Numbered from the stretch's first letter, positions 52,517 to 61,591 are shown. The stretch is DNA of 64,000 nt from Sulfurimonas aquatica (GCF_017357825.1 NZ_CP046072.1:496001-560000); one strand, 5' to 3'. The notes: generated by a model from the sequence alone, not told the origin. Made by a program: numbers and translations.

Positions 52517-54826
52517 ATCAGCTTATCAAGTAACTATTTTTTACTTTATCATGGTCTTAGTTTTGAAGTAGATGAAATAAAAGAATTGGATGAAAAAATA
52601 GATGATGAGACTTTTTTTGAAGTCTCAGCTCTTCTCCTCTCTTTAAACAGAAAAACTTTGGAGACTTTTTTAAATCTGAAGAGTTTTTCTCCACTTATGA
52701 GTACTCTTACTGATGAAAAAGTAAAAAACATAGACTCCCTCTACAGCCTACAAAATTCCATAATAAAACATTTTGATAAGCATAGCAGTAAAAATAATAT
52801 TCATCATTTACACTCTGCATTTAACTATTTAAAAGAGGAGTCACTGCTTGATAGTCTCTCTTACGAAAAGCTTATCTCGCTCTTTGATCCATCACTTTTA
52901 AACAAAAAAAATAGAAGTGAAAAAGAGTCACATGTGTATGAAAATTTTCATACGGATAAAAAGGATATTTTAGTCACTATCGAGGAGTTGAAAAAACTTT
53001 TTAGTGTTTCAAAAAAACTAGACTCTATAGAAGAGTACTTGAACTCTCAAACATTTTCTATAGGAATTACGGGCGTTATGAACGCAGGTAAATCTACTAT
53101 GTTAAATGCCCTTATGGGCAAAGAGATACTTGGAACAAGCGTAGTTCCTGAAACTGCCAATCTTACTGTCGTGAAGTACTCACAAACGCCATCTGCAAAA
53201 GTACTCTATTGGAATGAGCAGGAGTGGGGCTCTATTGTAAAGAGCGCTCGGAGTATAAAGGCGATGAGTAGATATGTGAGTGAGACAGAGAACTATTTTA
53301 AAGATATGTTGGACGAATACATACTAAAAGAGACTCGAGTTGATGATATATCAATAGAGAGTCTTAGTGAGTATACTTCTGCAAATGACAAAAAATCAAA
53401 CCTTGTTAAGTCTGTGCAACTAGAAACGTCTTTAGAGTTTTTGCAAGAGGGCATTGAAATCGTAGATACTCCTGGTTTGGATGACACGGTAATTCAAAGA
53501 GAGCAGATCACCAAGGAGTATCTATCAAAGTGTGACGTAATGCTTCATCTTATGAACGTAAGTCAGAGCGCAACTCTTAAAGACATAGAGTTTATCATTG
53601 ATGCTGTTTTATACCAAAACGTCTCCAAGGTCCTTATAGTTATAACTCGCGTTGACATGGTCTCTAAAGAGGATGTGTCTGAGGTTATTGAGTATACTAA
53701 AAGTTCTATCGCAAGAAGACTTTATGAGCAAAATGAAGACGCCAAACTTGATTATATTTTACAAACGCTGCACTTTATTGCACTCTCTGGAAAAATGGCC
53801 CTTCTTCATAAGACGCAAAAAAGTCAAGAGGCAATAAACGCAGGCTATAGCTTAGAACAAACGGGTATACTGGAGATAGAAGATTATATCAAAGAGACTC
53901 TTTTTGGAAAAAAGAACTCTCGTAGTTCACTTATAATCCACTCTGCAAAAAGTCGTTTAAAAGAGAGTATAAATAAAGAGCTAGAAGCACTCAAATATGA
54001 GAACTCGCTACTATTTAAAAGCGAAGATGAGATAGATGAAGAGTTAAATGAACTACAAACAAAAAAAGTCAAACAGCAAGAGAGTTTTGAGTTGCTTAAG
54101 CAGCAGATTAGTGGTTATGAAGTAGAACTTTCAAATTATCTTACAAGACTACAAATCTTCTTAGAAAATGAGTTGAAATCACTCCAGAACGTTCTTAGAC
54201 AACGTTTAATTGATGAGACAAAGTACACACTGCAAAAACAAAAGGCGACACCAGAGCTAAAAGATATTCAAAGAATTATTCAGAGTGCACTTAAGCATGG
54301 TTTGATGGATATCATTAGAGAATACCGTTATAAGTTTGTTAAAAAATCAACAGAAATTTCGGAGATAATTAGACTACAGTATGATGAGATAGATGAAATG
54401 AAAGAGGGTAGTTTTAGTGCATTTGAACATCAAGAAATATTTGCTGAATCTTACGAGAATGGCTTCTTAACTTCTAACTATGAAGTTTTACTACAAAGAG
54501 TCTCAAAACTTTTAGGCATTGCCTCTATGAAAAAACTACTAAACGTGGATGAAGAGTTAGCTCTTATAATTAAAGATGAGTTTATCTCTATTGAGAGTGA
54601 GATAAAAGTAAAGGCGAAAACATTAAGCAAAGAGTTACTCAATGAGTTGATATTAACTATTAATAGACCAATAACTGAACTTCAAGAGGGCCTATTAGAA
54701 AGTGAAAATATGCTAAATAATCATATAAAACTACTTAAAGAAAATGTAAATTCAAAAGAGCTCAAGTCTTTAGAAATTTATGAAAAAATAAAAAATATAG
54801 AGCTTATTTTGCAGAGGTACTCTTAA
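52517..54826 (+). CDS. Bacterial dynamin-like GTPase, first of pair, putative AUC start
   Basis: 769 aa (from 52517), dynamin-like. GTPase motifs: G1 GVMNAGKST near residue 186, G3 DTPG, G4 TRVD. Flanking helical regions form the neck/trunk; the C-terminal third is long coiled-coil. With its neighbour it matches the paired DLP1/DLP2 of Campylobacter jejuni (Cj0411/Cj0412), which assemble on membranes. Canonical TTG 52586 lacks a ribosome site and cuts open frame; ATC 52517 has GGAG five bases upstream and adds SLSSNYFLLYHGLSFEV. Gene call strong, start tentative. ATG of the next gene overlaps its stop. Confidence 0.88.
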   Translation: MSLSSNYFLLYHGLSFEVDEIKELDEKIDDETFFEVSALLLSLNRKTLETFLNLKSFSPLMSTLTDEKVKNIDSLYSLQNSIIKHFDKHSSKNNIHHLHSAFNYLKEESLLDSLSYEKLISLFDPSLLNKKNRSEKESHVYENFHTDKKDILVTIEELKKLFSVSKKLDSIEEYLNSQTFSIGITGVMNAGKSTMLNALMGKEILGTSVVPETANLTVVKYSQTPSAKVLYWNEQEWGSIVKSARSIKAMSRYVSETENYFKDMLDEYILKETRVDDISIESLSEYTSANDKKSNLVKSVQLETSLEFLQEGIEIVDTPGLDDTVIQREQITKEYLSKCDVMLHLMNVSQSATLKDIEFIIDAVLYQNVSKVLIVITRVDMVSKEDVSEVIEYTKSSIARRLYEQNEDAKLDYILQTLHFIALSGKMALLHKTQKSQEAINAGYSLEQTGILEIEDYIKETLFGKKNSRSSLIIHSAKSRLKESINKELEALKYENSLLFKSEDEIDEELNELQTKKVKQQESFELLKQQISGYEVELSNYLTRLQIFLENELKSLQNVLRQRLIDETKYTLQKQKATPELKDIQRIIQSALKHGLMDIIREYRYKFVKKSTEISEIIRLQYDEIDEMKEGSFSAFEHQEIFAESYENGFLTSNYEVLLQRVSKLLGIASMKKLLNVDEELALIIKDEFISIESEIKVKAKTLSKELLNELILTINRPITELQEGLLESENMLNNHIKLLKENVNSKELKSLEIYEKIKNIELILQRYS

Positions 54827-56850
54827 TGAAGCATCTTCAAAATATAGTTAGAGAGTACAAAGAGACTTATCTTAATGAGGAACTTTTTGATGATACCATA
54901 AGCGGGGAGATTAAACACAAGCAGAAACTATTGCTTGATGAAAAATTTCTTCCATCAGTTGGACTAAAGTCTCTTTTTAACAAACTTCTTCGTCGTAGCA
55001 CATACCCTATGGAAGTCGCGATTGTTGGACAGTTCTCATCTGGAAAGTCAACATTTTTAAATGCGCTTCTCTCTAAAGACATTCTTCCAACGGGGATAAC
55101 TCCGGTAACCTCAAAAGTAAACTACATCAACTACTCAGATGAGTATAAACTCAAAGTGACCTACAATAACGGAGCAGATGAGTATCATCCCCTAGAGAGT
55201 ATTTCAAACTTTACTGATCAGCGATACTCTATGGAAGACGTAAAGTACATTACGCTTTACGCACCGATGGAAATTTTAAAAGATATATCTTTTGTTGATA
55301 CTCCAGGGCTAAATTCTCAATCACTCAGTGATACTCAGGTAACAAAAAAGATACTTAGAGACGTAGATGGTATTATTTGGCTTACGCTTCTAGATAACGC
55401 AGGTAAGGAGAGTGAATCGCAGGTACTCAGTGAGTATCTAGAAAACTTCAAAGATAAATCACTCTGCGTTTTAAACCAAAAAGATAAGTTTGATTCTAAG
55501 CAAGTAGAGACTACGGTTGGGTATATGCAGATGAATTTTAAAGATTTTTTTGTGCAAGTTATTCCTATATCCGCAAAGCAAGCACTTGACTCGCGCGTAA
55601 ATCAAAAAGATGTACTTATAAACAGCGCTCTCATTAGTATGCAAAAATCTTTTAACGAAACCAGTAAACTTTATAAAAACGAGGATGATTTATCCTTTTT
55701 TCAAAAAGAGTTTGAAATATACTCTGAAAATATTAAAGCTATACAAAACAAAGATAACTCCAAAGACAAAGAGCTTATGAAAGAGTCAAATATCTCTGAA
55801 GTACTTGATTTTATAGAAAATACGATTAGGCCACAGGCCAAGGCTTCTAAAGAGTACTCTATAAAAAAAGAGTTACAAGATATATGTGATATTCTCATTA
55901 AAGAGTATGAGAGCATACTTGGCGTTTATGAGAGTTTGGTAGAAATTTTAAAGAGTAAAGAGAGTGAAGTCTTAGTTGCTTTTGACTCTGTTACGCATAA
56001 ACACTCCAAGGCGCTTAGTCTCACATATAGGCAGATGGAGTCTATCGTTGAATCTGTAAGAGATGCTATATATGAAAATATAAAACAGAAGCAATCGAGC
56101 TATTATAAAGTAGAGAAGGGTATATTTGCACAAAGTAGCATTAAACGCTATGACTATGAGAGCACTTATGTTGATGGAGAAGCGATTATGAGCGCTCTTT
56201 TTTACAATAATCAATCTCTAGATAAGCAGATAAATAGTGCGCTTGCTTACTCTAAAAGTATAGAAAAACAGAGTAGTGAAGATCTTAAAGGCGTCTTTAG
56301 AATTCTAAAATATGCTATACAGTTATGGCAAGAGCCTTATGAACTAATAAAAAAACATAGAGAGATAGCCTCTGACTTAGAGTTTGCAAATACAAGGCAG
56401 TTCGTCTCGAAGGCTTATGAGAATATTATACTCCCTTACCATAGGCTTATTCTTACTAACATAACTTATTTGCAAAAAAACTTTGCATATTTCCATGGGG
56501 CGTTTGCTTTTTCATACAAGCAGGTAACGCAGGAGGCTATCTTTTTGATACAACAGAAGATAGATATACAAACTACCTCTTTTGAGAAGGACCCTCTAAA
56601 GTACTCACTAAGTACTCCAACTTCAGATGAGATAATGGAGATTGTAAAAGAGAGTTTTTCATTTGATAAGGTAGAGGCTTTTTTGACATCAAAAAGAAAC
56701 TATCTTTTTAAAACCATAGAGAGATCAAAAGAAGAATTCCTAGAGGTAAATACTCAGCAAATAGAGTATGTTACATCCAAAAAAGAGATATATGAACAGA
56801 AGATAAAAGAGCTTAAAGATATAAAACTTAACAAGGAAAGTAATGAGTAA
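54826..56850 (+). CDS. Bacterial dynamin-like GTPase, second of pair
   Basis: 674 aa dynamin-like protein. G1 is GQFSSGKST (residue ~68), G2 region TGITPVTSKVN, G3 DTPGLNSQ, G4 NQKD. The following helices (about 280-640) form the stalk. In Campylobacter the two neighbouring DLPs form an unusual hetero-oligomer that tethers membranes. It overlaps the first gene by one base and the pentapeptide gene by eight, so all three are co-translated. Confidence 0.92.
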   Translation: MKHLQNIVREYKETYLNEELFDDTISGEIKHKQKLLLDEKFLPSVGLKSLFNKLLRRSTYPMEVAIVGQFSSGKSTFLNALLSKDILPTGITPVTSKVNYINYSDEYKLKVTYNNGADEYHPLESISNFTDQRYSMEDVKYITLYAPMEILKDISFVDTPGLNSQSLSDTQVTKKILRDVDGIIWLTLLDNAGKESESQVLSEYLENFKDKSLCVLNQKDKFDSKQVETTVGYMQMNFKDFFVQVIPISAKQALDSRVNQKDVLINSALISMQKSFNETSKLYKNEDDLSFFQKEFEIYSENIKAIQNKDNSKDKELMKESNISEVLDFIENTIRPQAKASKEYSIKKELQDICDILIKEYESILGVYESLVEILKSKESEVLVAFDSVTHKHSKALSLTYRQMESIVESVRDAIYENIKQKQSSYYKVEKGIFAQSSIKRYDYESTYVDGEAIMSALFYNNQSLDKQINSALAYSKSIEKQSSEDLKGVFRILKYAIQLWQEPYELIKKHREIASDLEFANTRQFVSKAYENIILPYHRLILTNITYLQKNFAYFHGAFAFSYKQVTQEAIFLIQQKIDIQTTSFEKDPLKYSLSTPTSDEIMEIVKESFSFDKVEAFLTSKRNYLFKTIERSKEEFLEVNTQQIEYVTSKKEIYEQKIKELKDIKLNKESNE

Positions 56851-57454
56851 GAGTGCTGTGGTGATAGTAGATGGTTTGGACTGTTTTGCAGAAGATTTTG
56901 AAAAAATTGAGATCAGTGGTGAGAGCGTAAAAAGTGCAGAGTTTGAAGAGTGTAGTTTTATCTCATGCGATTTTAGTGAGACTCTATGGCGTTCATGTCG
57001 CTTTATTGATTGTCATTTTAAAAATTGTAACATGAGCGTAATGAGGCTTACTGACTCTAAGCTTAGTGGGTGTACTTTTGAGTCGTCTAAGATGTTGGGC
57101 ATTGACTGGACTATGTGTGATTGGAAAAGTCTTTTAACTAATGATCTGATGAAGTTTTACAAGTGTATACTCAACGATAGCAACTTTTATGGAATCTCGA
57201 TGGATGGCGTTGAGATGAAAGAGTGTAGTGCTAAAGAGCTTGACCTTCGTCTAGGATCGTTTAAAAACGCGGACTTTAGTGGGAGTGATTTTAAAGGCTC
57301 TCTTTTTGAAAACACTCATTTAGAGTACGCTAACTTTAGTGACGCTAGCAACACGCATATCGACCTTAAAAATAATTATCTTCAAGGCACTCGATTTAGT
57401 AGATATGAAGCTCTCTATTTACTAGAGAGTATGGGGATTGTTTTAGTTGACTAG
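56843..57454 (+). CDS. Pentapeptide-repeat protein
   Basis: 203 residues made mostly of five-residue repeats (CSFISCDFSE, CRFIDCHFKNCNMS, NADFSGSDFKGSLFENTHLEYANFS), forming a right-handed quadrilateral beta-helix. The general arrangement resembles Qnr/McbG-type proteins, some of which mimic DNA and protect gyrase. Cys-rich positions in the first half are notable. Overlap with the dynamin-like gene suggests a functional link that is not explained by the family. Confidence 0.88.
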   Translation: MSKSAVVIVDGLDCFAEDFEKIEISGESVKSAEFEECSFISCDFSETLWRSCRFIDCHFKNCNMSVMRLTDSKLSGCTFESSKMLGIDWTMCDWKSLLTNDLMKFYKCILNDSNFYGISMDGVEMKECSAKELDLRLGSFKNADFSGSDFKGSLFENTHLEYANFSDASNTHIDLKNNYLQGTRFSRYEALYLLESMGIVLVD

Positions 57455-57492
57455 TGTTCTTAGTTTAGTAGCTTAAGTGGTTTTATTCTAAC

Positions 57493-57936
57493 TTACTCAA
57501 TTATATGTGCGACATATTTACCCTTGTGGGATTGGGCAATGACATTTTGTTTTATCTTTGTAGATGAGGTTTGTGGATTATAACTAACTTGCATAATCTT
57601 TTTACCCTGTGCTTTTAGGTATTTTTCTACTGCGATATTATGAGGTTTATCTCCCCAGTCTTCTCCAATTACAAATATATCAATATTTTGCTCTTTACAG
57701 TTAGTCACATACTCAAGCTTGTCATAAGATACGACAGAGTCCACGCAGCTTAAAGCTTTTAGCATTTCCATTCTTTGGTTAAGTGGGATTACCGGTACGT
57801 TTCTTTTGTATGAGCCTACTACTTCATTAGACGCAACGCCAACTATCAACTTATCACCTAAAGTTTTACAGTACTCTAGTAAAGCTAAATGACCAACATG
57901 TAACAAATCGAAAGTGCCTACGGTATATACAATCAT
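57493..57936 (-). CDS. Cytidylyltransferase (TagD/HldE-C type)
   Basis: 147 aa nucleotidyltransferase. HxGH motif in FDLLHVGHLALLEY, the G-E-D stretch VIGEDWGD, and TSSTKIKQ (the ISSTxI signature). These identify the glycerol-3-phosphate/HldE cytidylyltransferase family, which activates sugar phosphates or glycerol-3-phosphate. Stand-alone single domain; the substrate cannot be assigned. It diverges from pssA. Confidence 0.85.
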   Translation of the reverse strand: MIVYTVGTFDLLHVGHLALLEYCKTLGDKLIVGVASNEVVGSYKRNVPVIPLNQRMEMLKALSCVDSVVSYDKLEYVTNCKEQNIDIFVIGEDWGDKPHNIAVEKYLKAQGKKIMQVSYNPQTSSTKIKQNVIAQSHKGKYVAHIIE

Positions 57937-57982
57937 TAATTTCCTTTAACGATAAGCCATCTTAATAATAAGTTATCTTAGT

Positions 57983-57988
57983 TATAAT
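57983..57988 (+). promoter_or_regulatory. -10 box for pssA
   Basis: TATAAT in context AGTTATAATAGC, about 80 bases before pssA; AAGGA precedes the start codon. Confidence 0.5.
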
Positions 57989-58066
57989 AGCTTTTTATAA
58001 TTAAGTCTTCGGTCGATTAAATTAATAATTTAAATACAACGCTTTCGCCACTTACAAGGACTTATA

Positions 58067-58717
58067 ATGTCAACAAGAAATTCTACATTGCCACAACCTA
58101 GTATTCTCTCTTACATAAAGGATATACCAAACCTTTTATCACTCGCAGGATTAGCCTGTACGCTACTTGCCATATATTATGCAATTTTAGAAAATTACTC
58201 CATCTCAATGATTGCAATGGTGTGGGCCGTCGCTTTTGATTGGGCTGATGGTCTAGTTGCTAGAAAACTCAAAGGAAGAACCTCTACCGATGCAAAATTT
58301 GGAGGACAACTTGACGTTTTAATAGACATAGTAAGTTATGGCGTTACTCCCGCAATTATACTTTTGAGTTATGGAAAGTTTGAGCCACTCTATTTAGTTG
58401 GAGCTTTTATTATGATAGCGGCTGCGGCAGTAAGATTAAGTTATTTTAGTACATACGGTCTAGCAGGCGGAACAAAATATACTGGACTCGCTCTTGACAA
58501 TAATAGTCTGATTTTAGTATTTGTATTTTTACTAGAGAGTTTTGTAAGTCATGATATGTTTACAATCATCTTATATCTTAGTGGAGTTGGACTTGCAGTT
58601 TTAAACGTATCAGAGATTAAAACGCCAAAACTCTCAGGCAACCCTAGAAACGTTTGGCTACTTGGCACTTACATTCTTACTATCACATTGATTTATGGGT
58701 CTAAACTTATTTTTTAA
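58067..58717 (+). CDS. CDP-alcohol phosphatidyltransferase (PssA-like)
   Basis: Integral-membrane enzyme of phospholipid synthesis, 216 aa with about six hydrophobic helices. The CDP-alcohol signature is complete: DWADGLVARKLKGR followed by GGQLDVLID, giving the D-x2-D-G-x2-A-R and G-x3-D-x3-D acids. Gly-rich C terminus (GNPRNVWLLGTYI). Most similar in layout to phosphatidylserine synthase, the usual enzyme of this kind here; substrate inferred. Its 3' end overlaps the rhodanese gene by eleven bases. Confidence 0.85.
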   Translation: MSTRNSTLPQPSILSYIKDIPNLLSLAGLACTLLAIYYAILENYSISMIAMVWAVAFDWADGLVARKLKGRTSTDAKFGGQLDVLIDIVSYGVTPAIILLSYGKFEPLYLVGAFIMIAAAAVRLSYFSTYGLAGGTKYTGLALDNNSLILVFVFLLESFVSHDMFTIILYLSGVGLAVLNVSEIKTPKLSGNPRNVWLLGTYILTITLIYGSKLIF

Positions 58718-59078
58718 CAGGCTCTTTGACTTCTCTATTGTAGTCGCTCTGCGTTGCAACATCATAAACCGTATATCCATTTTGATATAAGAGTTGTGCC
58801 GCTGCGCCACTCCTGCTTCCTGTTCTACAGTAGAGTACTAAAGCTTTGTTTTTAGGCACTCTGCTTAGAGTTTTAAAAAGCTCCTCCACAGGGATGTTTA
58901 TAGCGTTGGGTATATGTGAGCGTCTATACTCCTGATAGGTACGCACGTCGATAATTACTGCTCCATTTTCTACCGCTTTGCGAGCTGCTATTATGGTAGC
59001 ATCATCAACGCTGCTACAGCCTGTAAAATTACTAATGATGAAGAGTGAAAAGAGTATGTTTGTTAAAAGATATTTCAA
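58707..59078 (-). CDS. Rhodanese-domain lipoprotein
   Basis: 123-residue exported lipoprotein: signal peptide LLTNILFSLFIISNFTGC with lipobox Cys about residue 21, then one rhodanese domain (VIIDVRTYQEYRRSHIPNA) ending with the active-site loop YCRTGSRSG that keeps the catalytic Cys. A periplasmic or membrane-tethered sulphurtransferase is likely; sulphur-carrying roles are plausible in a sulphur-oxidising relative. Convergent overlap with pssA. Confidence 0.88.
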   Translation of the reverse strand: MKYLLTNILFSLFIISNFTGCSSVDDATIIAARKAVENGAVIIDVRTYQEYRRSHIPNAINIPVEELFKTLSRVPKNKALVLYCRTGSRSGAAAQLLYQNGYTVYDVATQSDYNREVKEPVKK

Positions 59079-59158
59079 AATTATGCCTTGAATTTGTATG
59101 GAAGCGTTTGTTCTTGTAATTATACTAAAATAGGAAAGTTATACCATTCAAGATACGC

Positions 59159-59401
59159 TTAATTTTTACTCTTTACTCTTTTCTTATAAGCTGAAGCGTT
59201 CAAATATTTGCCACTTGTATCATTGGTTCCCGAGTTTTCTTCTCTTATGATAGTATTGGCCTTTGGTTGGTACTGAGTAGCTTTAGCCTTTGGTTTGCCA
59301 TTGGTCTCAATTTCTAAAATCAAGCCCTCTTTTAAATTATTTAAAATCATAAGTATCGTTTCTAAGTTTTCATCATTTACTGATAGTTTTATCTGATTCA
59401 T
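59159..59401 (-). CDS. Small hypothetical protein
   Basis: 80 residues, no recognised domain. The first half is compact (IKLSVNDENLETILMILNNL), the second half basic and low complexity (KPKAKATQYQPKANTIIREE). Cytosolic, function unknown. Located between the rhodanese and truncated-globin genes. Confidence 0.55.
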   Translation of the reverse strand: MNQIKLSVNDENLETILMILNNLKEGLILEIETNGKPKAKATQYQPKANTIIREENSGTNDTSGKYLNASAYKKRVKSKN

Positions 59402-59430
59402 TGTATTCCAATATTTTGAGTGAAGTATAT

Positions 59431-59814
59431 CTAGCTAATATTTAAGTTACGGATAAAGTTACTTGCAATTTGTCTAGCTCGAGAGAGAAAACGCTGAGCG
59501 ATTTCAGGTTCATAAATCGTATTTAGCGTTTGGAAAAAAAGTTCCAACCATCGCTCAAAAGCTTTTACACTCAATCTATCTTCAAACTGCATGTGAGGAG
59601 CGAAAGGACTACCCGTATATGCAAAGTCGCCTAGACCTATAGAAGCCCAGAAATCAGTTAATAACTCAATATGCACTTTCCACTTTTCACTTTTTAAATC
59701 TTTACCTAGCACATCTATAAATATTGGCCCGATTAAATCATCTTTAACTACTTTTGCATAAAACTTCACGACTAATGTATTTAAATTTTCTTTTGTTATT
59801 TCATTGCTTAGCAT
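59431..59814 (-). CDS. Group III truncated haemoglobin
   Basis: 127-residue haem protein of the group III truncated globin family, related to Ctb of Campylobacter. The N-terminal helices contain LVVKFYAKVVKDDLIGPIF with the Phe and Tyr expected around the haem, then DFWASIGLGD, and FAPHMQF carrying the probable proximal His. Likely role in oxygen or nitric-oxide handling. The NssR-type palindrome lies 113 bases upstream. Confidence 0.88.
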   Translation of the reverse strand: MLSNEITKENLNTLVVKFYAKVVKDDLIGPIFIDVLGKDLKSEKWKVHIELLTDFWASIGLGDFAYTGSPFAPHMQFEDRLSVKAFERWLELFFQTLNTIYEPEIAQRFLSRARQIASNFIRNLNIS

Positions 59815-59917
59815 TCGTATCTTGAACCTTTAGTGACTAGTTATATAATTGTGAAAGTATATCTTTTATTTAATTTAGCACCTCTTTAATAGATGAGAAT
59901 CTATTTTATCATCAGAT

Positions 59918-59937
59918 TAATTAACAAACGTTAATTA
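59918..59937. promoter_or_regulatory. TTAAC-N4-GTTAA palindrome (NssR/FNR-type site)
   Basis: Perfect 8-bp inverted repeat TAATTAAC-AAAC-GTTAATTA, with the core TTAAC (59921-59925), four-base spacer and GTTAA (59930-59934). This is the consensus described for NssR, the nitrosative-stress regulator controlling cgb/ctb in Campylobacter. It lies between the divergent truncated globin and rubrerythrin genes. The position is 113 bases upstream of the globin start. Regulator assignment is inferred from the motif. Confidence 0.7.
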
Positions 59938-59947
59938 TTAAAAGCGT

Positions 59948-59953
59948 TATACT
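59948..59953 (+). promoter_or_regulatory. Probable -10 box for the rubrerythrin gene
   Basis: TATACT in context GCGTTATACTAAG, 24 bases before the start codon with AAGGAG downstream. Together with the palindrome around -32 it suggests regulated expression. Confidence 0.45.
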
Positions 59954-59976
59954 AAGCTAATAAAAAGGAGTTAATT

Positions 59977-60636
59977 ATGAGACAATATGAGACATATAGA
60001 TGTAATAAATGTGGAAATATAGTAGAAGTGCAGAGTGTTGGTGGAGGCGAGCTTCACTGTTGTGGAGAAGCTATGGAGATGATAACGGAGAACTTAACGT
60101 CAGTAAACTTGATGAAAGCCTTTGCTGGTGAATCCCAAGCTAGAAACAAATATGAATACTTTGCTAAAGTAGCGCAAAAAGAGGGTTATAGAGATATTGC
60201 CGAGCATTTCCAAAGAGCTGCAAATAACGAAAAAAAGCATGCAAAAATGGAGTTAGCGCTTAACAACAGAATGACAAGTGGCAGTGAAGATGAATTTGGA
60301 GATACAAAAGAGAACCTTCAGTTGGCAATAGATGGCGAGTCGTATGAAAATACTACTATGTATCCTGATTTTGCAAAGATTGCAGAGGATGAAGGGCATA
60401 AAGAAGCGGCAAGACTCTTTAGCGGGATAGGAAAAATTGAAATAGAGCATGAGAAAATGTTTCAAATGCTTTTAGAGAGACTTGAGAGTGGTTCTGAGTT
60501 TGTCAGTGAAGATGAAGAAGAAGCTTGGATATGCGAAGTGTGTGGACACGTTCACTACGGAAAAAAAGCTTTAAAAACTTGTCCGGTATGTAAACATCCC
60601 CAGGAGTATCAGTCGCGTTTAAATAGTAAAAAATAA
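59977..60636 (+). CDS. Desulforubrerythrin (three-domain rubrerythrin)
   Basis: 219-residue oxidative-stress protein reducing hydrogen peroxide with a diiron site. N-terminal desulforedoxin-like Fe(Cys)4 domain (CNKCGN ... LHCCGEAM, residues 9-28), then a four-helix diiron domain (FAGESQARNKYEYF, ANNEKKHAKM, EIEHEKMFQ) and a C-terminal rubredoxin domain with CEVCGH and CPVCKHP. This domain order is that of the Campylobacter protein Rrc. ATG with AAGGAG upstream. Confidence 0.94.
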   Translation: MRQYETYRCNKCGNIVEVQSVGGGELHCCGEAMEMITENLTSVNLMKAFAGESQARNKYEYFAKVAQKEGYRDIAEHFQRAANNEKKHAKMELALNNRMTSGSEDEFGDTKENLQLAIDGESYENTTMYPDFAKIAEDEGHKEAARLFSGIGKIEIEHEKMFQMLLERLESGSEFVSEDEEEAWICEVCGHVHYGKKALKTCPVCKHPQEYQSRLNSKK

Positions 60637-60673
60637 ATATTAGCGTTATAGTTTTGTATATAAAAGGGTCTCT

Positions 60674-61591
60674 ATGAAAGATTATGAAAGTTTAATTGGG
60701 CAAGTACTCGATGAGAGTCAAAAGATAATTATAGGTAAAGAGAAGCAGATTAAACTCTCTCTCGCCACTTTTTTATCTGGCTCGCACCTCTTAATAGAGG
60801 ATATTCCCGGCGTTGGAAAGACCACTCTAGCCAAGACTATCTCTCACGTTATGGGTTTAGAGTACTCCCGTATTCAGTTTACAAATGATCTCTTGCCCTC
60901 AGATATCATAGGCGTAAACTTTTATAATACAAAAGAGTCAACGTTTAGTTTTAAAAAAGGTCCTGTATTTTCTCAGTTTTTATTGGCGGATGAAATTAAC
61001 CGCGCTTCATCAAAAACTCAAAGCGCACTTTTAGAAGCGATGGAAGAGCAGCAGGTTAGTATAGATGGGGAGAGTTTTGATCTGCCTCGACCTTTTTTTG
61101 TTATAGCTACGAAAAACCCTTATGAAGAGATCGGTACATATATGCTTCCCTCATCTCAGCTAGATAGATTTGCAATATCATTCTCCTTGGGTTATCCCTC
61201 TTTTGACGCCGAGAGAGAGATTTTGTCTTCAAAAAATAGATATCGCATAGATGATTTAAAATCATTAAATATGCAAGAGATAGAGTTGCTTCAAAATAAG
61301 TTTGAAGAGATGTATGCAAATGAGGAGATCTTAGATATCATCCAAGAAATCTTAAAGTTTACTCGAGAGAGCTCGCTTTACGTAAAAGGACTCTCAACAA
61401 GAGCGGCAATAACGCTTTTAAAGATATCAAAGGCATGGGCTATGATATCTCTTAGAGACTATGTTTTGCCTTCTGACGTTTTAGAAGTCTTGCCATATAT
61501 TACTCATCATCGTCTAGAGTCAAAAGGTGATAAGAAGAGTCCAGTTGAGATTGTAGATGAAATCATTAAAAACTTACATATCGATATTTAG
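60674..61591 (+). CDS. MoxR-family AAA+ ATPase
   Basis: 305 aa chaperone-like ATPase. Walker A IEDIPGVGKTTLAK, Walker B LLADEINRAS, sensor-1 IATKNPYEEIG, arginine-finger region ISLQ-like SSQLDRFAISF. MoxR proteins typically work with von Willebrand factor A or DUF58 proteins to activate partners. Here it is the first gene of a moxR-DUF58-transglutaminase operon overlapping by 35 bases. Confidence 0.94.
   Translation: MKDYESLIGQVLDESQKIIIGKEKQIKLSLATFLSGSHLLIEDIPGVGKTTLAKTISHVMGLEYSRIQFTNDLLPSDIIGVNFYNTKESTFSFKKGPVFSQFLLADEINRASSKTQSALLEAMEEQQVSIDGESFDLPRPFFVIATKNPYEEIGTYMLPSSQLDRFAISFSLGYPSFDAEREILSSKNRYRIDDLKSLNMQEIELLQNKFEEMYANEEILDIIQEILKFTRESSLYVKGLSTRAAITLLKISKAWAMISLRDYVLPSDVLEVLPYITHHRLESKGDKKSPVEIVDEIIKNLHIDI

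Noticed and set aside
52506-52571. 21-codon ATG reading frame ahead of the first dynamin-like gene
   Set aside because: No Shine-Dalgarno upstream of this ATG and transcription would start only about 13 bases before it; GGAG lies inside it and better serves the ATC at 52517.
61107-61319. Minus-strand 70-codon frame inside the moxR gene
   Set aside because: Antisense to a well-supported AAA+ ATPase and without ribosome site or recognisable sequence.
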